DNA of 27,197 bases from DASYUM01 sp036001225. GTDB lineage: Bacteria > Methylomirabilota > Methylomirabilia > Rokubacteriales > DASRDR01. The DNA lies in contig DASYUM010000189.1 in the NCBI GenBank assembly GCA_036001225.1, positions 1 through 27,197 of the forward strand, in the 5' to 3' direction. A model generated the notes under the pieces. That model searched no databases. It had not been told where the DNA came from and saw only the letters and a list, made by a program, of their open reading frames with translations. The stretch's first letter is position 1; each line of letters starts with the position of its first letter. The position numbers and the translations under genes are program-made. Below are positions 23,855 to 27,197 of this stretch, one piece after another.

Positions 23855-23884
23855 TTGACAGCGCGGGCCCCGCCCGCCATTAAT
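23855..23884 (+). promoter_or_regulatory. Promoter for the short-chain dehydrogenase
   Basis: A perfect TTGACA (23855-23860) is followed after 18 bases by ATTAAT (23879-23884), a 4 of 6 match to the -10 consensus; TAATAT, shifted by two bases, is an alternative. The spacer is nearly pure G+C. It points away from the ttcA promoter, with 22 bases between the two -35 elements. An AGGAGG ribosome site at 23908-23913 precedes the ATG at 23921. Confidence 0.6.
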
Positions 23885-23920
23885 ATCGGGGACCGGCCGA
23901 GCCGGCAGGAGGAGCGACCC

Positions 23921-24685
23921 ATGACCACCGCCGAGTTTCGCCTCGACGACCGGGTAGCGATCGTCACCGGGGCCAGCCGGGGCATCGGGCGGGCCATCGC
24001 GCTGGGACTCGCCCGGGCCGGCGCCCACGTCACGCTCACCGCCCGCAAGCAGCCCGACCTCGAGGCCGTTGCCCACGAGGTCACCGCGCTCGGTCGCCGG
24101 GCCCTGCCCGTGGCCGGCCACATGGCCCGGCGGCCCGACATCGAGCGCCTGTTCGAGACCGCGGTCAAGGAGTTCGGGCGGCTCGACATCCTGGTCAACA
24201 ACGCGGCGACCAACCCGGTCTTCGGGCCCCTCTTCGAGATCGAAGAGGAGGCCTGGGACAAGATCATGGCCCTGAACGTGAAGGGCTACCTCTTCGTCGC
24301 CCAGCGGGCGGCCCGCCAGATGATGGCGGCCGGCCGGGGCGCCATCGTCAACGTCTCCTCGACCGGCGGGGTACGCGCGAGCCCCGGGCTCGGGGCCTAC
24401 TCGGTGTCGAAGGCGGCGGTCATCATGCTGACCCGCGTCATGGCCCGGGAGCTGGCGCCGTTCGGCGTGCGGGTCAACGCGATCGCGCCGGCGCTGGTGG
24501 AGACCAAGTTCAGCGAGGCGCTGTGGAAGACGCCGGAGATCCTGGAGACCTACCTGAAGACGACCCCGATGGGGCGCACCGCTCAGCCGGAGGAGATGGC
24601 GGGGGCGGTGGTCTATCTCTGCTCGGACGCCGCCAGCTACGTGACCGGCCAGACGCTCATACTAGACGGCGGTCACCTGGCGTGA
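23921..24685 (+). CDS. Short-chain dehydrogenase/reductase (SDR, 3-oxoacyl reductase-like)
   Basis: A 254-residue classical SDR and the only plus-strand gene of the window. The cofactor motif TGASRGIG is at residues 16-23, NNAATNPVFG replaces the usual NNAG, NVSS supplies the catalytic serine, and YSVSK holds the catalytic tyrosine and lysine. The C-terminus SYVTGQTLILDGGH is typical. The start was chosen at the ATG with AGGAGG 7 bases before it; the open frame continues upstream but that part overlaps ttcA. The substrate is unknown. It converges on fdhD with a 52-base gap. Confidence 0.92.
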   Translation: MTTAEFRLDDRVAIVTGASRGIGRAIALGLARAGAHVTLTARKQPDLEAVAHEVTALGRRALPVAGHMARRPDIERLFETAVKEFGRLDILVNNAATNPVFGPLFEIEEEAWDKIMALNVKGYLFVAQRAARQMMAAGRGAIVNVSSTGGVRASPGLGAYSVSKAAVIMLTRVMARELAPFGVRVNAIAPALVETKFSEALWKTPEILETYLKTTPMGRTAQPEEMAGAVVYLCSDAASYVTGQTLILDGGHLA

Positions 24686-24686
24686 T

Positions 24687-24706
24687 CGCCGGGCCGATAA
24701 CCGGCG
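24687..24706. terminator. Weak hairpin in the convergent SDR/fdhD gap
   Basis: CGCCGG (24687-24692) and CCGGCG (24701-24706) pair around an 8-base loop, directly behind the SDR stop codon. There is no T-run on either strand, so it can at best be a weak or factor-assisted terminator. Confidence 0.3.
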
Positions 24707-24737
24707 CATCCCGTCGTCCTCGACCCGGCGGGGAGGG

Positions 24738-25505
24738 TCAGGGGGACGGAGTCTCGTCCAGGAGGAGGTGATCCCCGCCGGCGTAGAGATTGAAGCTGTC
24801 GTGCTGGAGATAACCAACCACGGTAATCCCCAGCTGTTCGGCGAGCGTGATCGCCATCTCGGTCGGGGAGGTGCGGGAGATCACGAGGGGGACGCCCATC
24901 CGCGCTCCCTTGAGCAGCATCTCCGACGAGATCCGGCCGGTATTCAGGAGGATGCGATCGCAGGTCGCCACCCCGGCCAGTAACGCCTGCCCGACCACCT
25001 TGTCCACCGCGTTGTGGCGGCCCACGTCTTCGGCCATGAAGAGGAGTCGCTCGGCGTCGGCGAGCGCCGCCCCGTGGATGCCGCGGGAGGAGCGGTAGCC
25101 GGCGGCCTGGCGGTACAGGTCTTTCATCCGCTCGAATAGTCGGGCCGGCGCCACCCGGAGCGGCGACTCGATGCGCGGGAACAGCCGGGGATCGATCCGG
25201 AAGGTGATGCCGCCGCCGCAGCCCGAGGTGAGGATCCGCTCCTTGGGTAGCTCCACCTCCCTGGTCAGCTCGACCTCGGCCCGGCCGTCCACGTCGGAGA
25301 CCCGCAACCGACGGATCTCGTCGACGGAGGCGATGACCTTCTCGAGCCACAGGTACCCGACCACCAGGCAGTCGAGCCTGGTGGGGGAGGCCAGGAGGGT
25401 GATGAACTTCTGCCCGTTCACGAATACCGTGAGCGGCTGCTCGCGAACGACGTCGCCCTTGACCTCGCGGAGGCCTCCGGTCTTCCAACTGTAGTAGGCG
25501 CGCAT
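24738..25505 (-). CDS. fdhD: Formate dehydrogenase accessory sulfurtransferase FdhD
   Basis: A 255-residue protein that transfers sulfur from a cysteine desulfurase to the molybdenum cofactor of formate dehydrogenase. Seen are EQPLTVFVNGQKFITLLASP, the active-site loop LTSGCGGGITFRID, AEDVGRHNAVDKVVGQAL and ILLNTGRISSEMLLKGAR. The loop has a single cysteine, where E. coli FdhD has two in a CxxC. The ATG at 25505 is 50 bases after fdhE. Its client enzyme must lie beyond the right edge. Confidence 0.96.
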   Translation of the reverse strand: MRAYYSWKTGGLREVKGDVVREQPLTVFVNGQKFITLLASPTRLDCLVVGYLWLEKVIASVDEIRRLRVSDVDGRAEVELTREVELPKERILTSGCGGGITFRIDPRLFPRIESPLRVAPARLFERMKDLYRQAAGYRSSRGIHGAALADAERLLFMAEDVGRHNAVDKVVGQALLAGVATCDRILLNTGRISSEMLLKGARMGVPLVISRTSPTEMAITLAEQLGITVVGYLQHDSFNLYAGGDHLLLDETPSP

Positions 25506-25555
25506 ACCGGATCCTGGTACCAGCCTAGGCTTCGGCGCCGCGAAAAATCAAGGCT

Positions 25556-26533
25556 TCAGACCGACGGCGAGGTCGAGAGGTCGATCAGGGTGGGAATCGG
25601 CCGCCAGTACTCTTTCCGCCGCGCGAACACGTCCAGATGGGGCGAGCCCCAGTCTTCCACCAGAGCCGGCCCGCCGTCGAAGCGAGCACGCCGGTCGAGC
25701 TCCTTGAGGTAGCCCCGGCATCCCTGGCAGGCCGCGATGAAGTATCCTTCTTCGCGCGCTTCCCCCTGCAGCCGGATCAGGTCCCGGGCTTCCCGGCTGC
25801 CGCAATAGGGACAGATCAGGCGGGAGAATCGCCAGCTGCCGCCGCAGCAGTGGCAGGCGAGCTGGCGTCGGCCATCCTCTCCGAGCTCGCCGAATCCCGG
25901 GGGCGCCCCGCAGAAGGGACAGACGCCGAGGTCCCAGCCGCTCGCGCTCACGTGCGGGCGGCACCCGGCGAAGTACGTTTCGAGGATCGGCCGCAGCCCG
26001 GCATAGGCGAGGAAGCCGAGGCCCTCCTGAGAGAGCCCGGTCAGCGCCTGGACCGCGGGGGATCCCAGCCGGCCCTGGCCGGGAAACAGCGCCGCCGGCG
26101 TCACCTCGCCCCCATCCCACGCCTCGGCGAAGCGGCCCAGGACCTCCGACTCCTCGCCCGCCCGCGCGAGGAACTCGAGCACCGGAGCCAGCAGATCTTC
26201 CAACGCCTCGGCCGGAACGGCGGGCGGGGCATCGGCCAGCAGTGGCACGCCGCGCTGCCAGCGCGCCGCACATTCCTCCGAAGACCAGCGAAGCGCCACC
26301 ACCGGGGGCTCGGCACACTCGGCCCACGCCTCGAGGATGGGCTCGTAGGCGGCGAGGACTTCCCGGAAGGCCGGCCTTCGCTCCAGCAAGCTCGGCCACT
26401 CGCGACGCAGGGTACGGTAGCTCAGCGCGGCCTCATTCCCGAGACGGCGCCGATGCGGCAGGCTTCTGAGTCGGGCCGAGAACCGAGCAGCCCTAGGACG
26501 CAGGGAGGAGGCACGCCGAGGCGTATGCCGCAT
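25556..26533 (-). CDS. fdhE: Formate dehydrogenase formation protein FdhE
   Basis: A 325-residue reading of the FdhE family, cytoplasmic zinc/iron-binding proteins needed for assembly of formate dehydrogenase. Four CxxC groups are visible in the C-terminal half: CPFC, CHCC, CPYC and CQGC, matching the rubredoxin-like family pattern. The N-terminus is problematic. The only ATG in frame (26533) lies inside repeat copy D, and roughly the first 22 residues are encoded by the repeat. After it, the next usable in-frame start is a TTG at 26389, inside sequence that still looks like family homology (RREWPSLLERRPAFREVL). So insertion of the element may have replaced the original start. Confidence 0.9.
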   Translation of the reverse strand: MRHTPRRASSLRPRAARFSARLRSLPHRRRLGNEAALSYRTLRREWPSLLERRPAFREVLAAYEPILEAWAECAEPPVVALRWSSEECAARWQRGVPLLADAPPAVPAEALEDLLAPVLEFLARAGEESEVLGRFAEAWDGGEVTPAALFPGQGRLGSPAVQALTGLSQEGLGFLAYAGLRPILETYFAGCRPHVSASGWDLGVCPFCGAPPGFGELGEDGRRQLACHCCGGSWRFSRLICPYCGSREARDLIRLQGEAREEGYFIAACQGCRGYLKELDRRARFDGGPALVEDWGSPHLDVFARRKEYWRPIPTLIDLSTSPSV

Positions 26534-26589
26534 ACGTTGAGGCGCGCCGACGACCGAGGACGCCGGGATGCGACGGTTATCGGCCCGAC
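26470..26589 (+). repeat. Dispersed palindromic element, copy D (short form, between nrfD-like gene and fdhE)
   Basis: A 120-base element. The ends are GTCGGGCCGA (26470-26479) and TCGGCCCGAC (26580-26589), perfect inverted repeats over 10 bases. Inside are CCGAGCAG..AGGACGCAGG (part changed to CCCTA), the perfect core palindrome CGTATGC-C-GCATACG (26522-26536), TTGAGGCGCGCCGACGACCG and the shared right end. It touches the stop codon of the membrane-subunit gene and runs into the 5' end of fdhE. Confidence 0.88.
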
Positions 26590-27197
26590 TATGTCCCGCC
26601 GGCCTGGCCGGCCGCGATGATGACGTACTTGGTGAGGAAGCCGCCGATCAGCACCAGGATCGAGGCCAGCGTGACCATGGCCGGCGCCCGCTTGATCGCG
26701 CCGCCGAACAGGAGCGCCAGGGGCGCCACGATGCCGACGACGACGACGCCCAACCAGAAGGCGACGCCGTACGACCCGGTGAGCAGGACGGCCAGGGCCC
26801 GCCCGATGGCCGCCGACCCCGAGGCCTTCACGGCGACCACGAACAGGATCAGGCAGAGCGCCTGGACGACCAGGGCGAACCCGGTGAGGCGCATGAGTCG
26901 CGGGATCGCCTCGCGGGAGGGGCCGAGCAGCTCGAGGATGAGCGCGATGGCCGCCGCCCCGGTCGACGCGCCCACCGCCAGGAAGAGGGCGCCCAGCCAG
27001 TGGCCGTTGACGAACAGCGGCCGCGCAGTGGCCCCCAGCAGCACGCCGGGATAGGCCGCGATGAAGAACCCGAAGACGCCGCCGACGATGCCGGCCGCCA
27101 TCCGCAGGCCGGGGACACCCCGGCCGCCCCGCTGCTCGATGAAGGTGTCGAGGGCGGCCAGGAAGGCACAGGCGCTGAAGGCCAGCAGCCCCCAGGC
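26589..27197 (-). CDS. NrfD/PsrC-like membrane subunit, C-terminal part (cut by window edge)
   Basis: The frame is open to the window end, giving about 202 residues; an internal ATG at 27101 is not the true start, because the upstream codons (AWGLLAFSACAFLAALDTFI) continue a membrane helix. At least five hydrophobic segments are visible, including GIVGGVFGFFIAAYPGVLLG and the conserved-looking loop ARPLFVNGHWLGALFLAVG. This is the pattern of NrfD-type quinone-interacting subunits that anchor iron-sulfur and molybdenum subunits. With fdhE and fdhD following, it is probably the membrane subunit of a formate dehydrogenase; polysulfide or other reductase is possible. Confidence 0.85.
   Translation of the reverse strand, partial: AWGLLAFSACAFLAALDTFIEQRGGRGVPGLRMAAGIVGGVFGFFIAAYPGVLLGATARPLFVNGHWLGALFLAVGASTGAAAIALILELLGPSREAIPRLMRLTGFALVVQALCLILFVVAVKASGSAAIGRALAVLLTGSYGVAFWLGVVVVGIVAPLALLFGGAIKRAPAMVTLASILVLIGGFLTKYVIIAAGQAGGT

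Noticed and set aside
23603..23920. N-terminal extension of the SDR frame
   Set aside because: It overlaps ttcA on the other strand and crosses both promoters. The ATG at 23921 has a good ribosome site and gives the family start.
25506..25555. Palindromes CTGGTACCAG and CGGCGCCG between fdhE and fdhD as a terminator
   Set aside because: Too short, no T-run in the transcribed direction, and the two genes are expected to be cotranscribed.

Overview
The window is very GC-rich, gene-dense bacterial chromosome. All but one of the recognisable genes lie on the minus strand, in long operons whose genes overlap by 4-11 bases or sit a few bases apart. No rRNA, tRNA, CRISPR array, transposase or phage gene was seen. 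The gene content suggests an uncultured soil or subsurface lineage such as Candidatus Rokubacteria/Methylomirabilota: alternative complex III, a fused SoxY-SoxZ carrier, sulfide-dehydrogenase flavoprotein, CysO/CysM/Mec cysteine synthesis and an NrfD-type membrane subunit beside formate dehydrogenase accessory genes. That placement is inference from content and composition, not from a marker gene.

Layout, read in the minus-strand transcription direction (right to left). (1) 27197-24738: an NrfD-like membrane subunit cut by the window edge, then fdhE and fdhD, the accessory genes of a formate dehydrogenase whose catalytic subunits must lie outside. (2) 23921-24685: the only plus-strand gene, a short-chain dehydrogenase, divergent from the next operon across a compact region with two promoters. 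(3) 23769-13915: ttcA, hemC, hemD, hemB, a zinc alcohol dehydrogenase, a class III aminotransferase, a stand-alone Lrp/AsnC effector domain and a dipeptide-type ABC transporter (binding protein plus two permeases, no ATPases). (4) 13825-11335: an Rrf2 regulator, cysteine synthase, a CysO/MoaD-like sulfur carrier and a JAMM peptidase, which together form a carrier-protein cysteine pathway. (5) 11306-4256: a good promoter, a leader of about 180 bases, then actB-actC-actD-actE and actF of alternative complex III, with no actA. (6) 4163-160: moeA, a fused soxYZ, a flavocytochrome c sulfide dehydrogenase flavoprotein and a Tat-type Rieske protein.

The most unusual feature is a family of dispersed, modular, palindromic elements with four copies (1-155, 5455-5572, 11842-12073, 26470-26589). 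Each abuts, within about 0-6 bases, the stop codon of a gene. At least three separate genes that look functionally linked (actE/actF, cysO/mec, nrfD/fdhE). The ends of each copy are inverted repeats of each other, and where copies differ both ends change together, so pairing is kept. Two copies carry additional very strong GC hairpins. One copy supplies the only upstream ATG for fdhE. They resemble REP/BIME or MITE-type elements, but I do not recognise the family.

Functionally the window combines respiration (alternative complex III; a sulfide/sulfur oxidation module that may feed it; formate oxidation), molybdenum cofactor handling (moeA, fdhD), heme synthesis, and sulfur assimilation and transfer (cysO/cysM/mec, ttcA). 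No intergenic stretch exceeds 300 bases.
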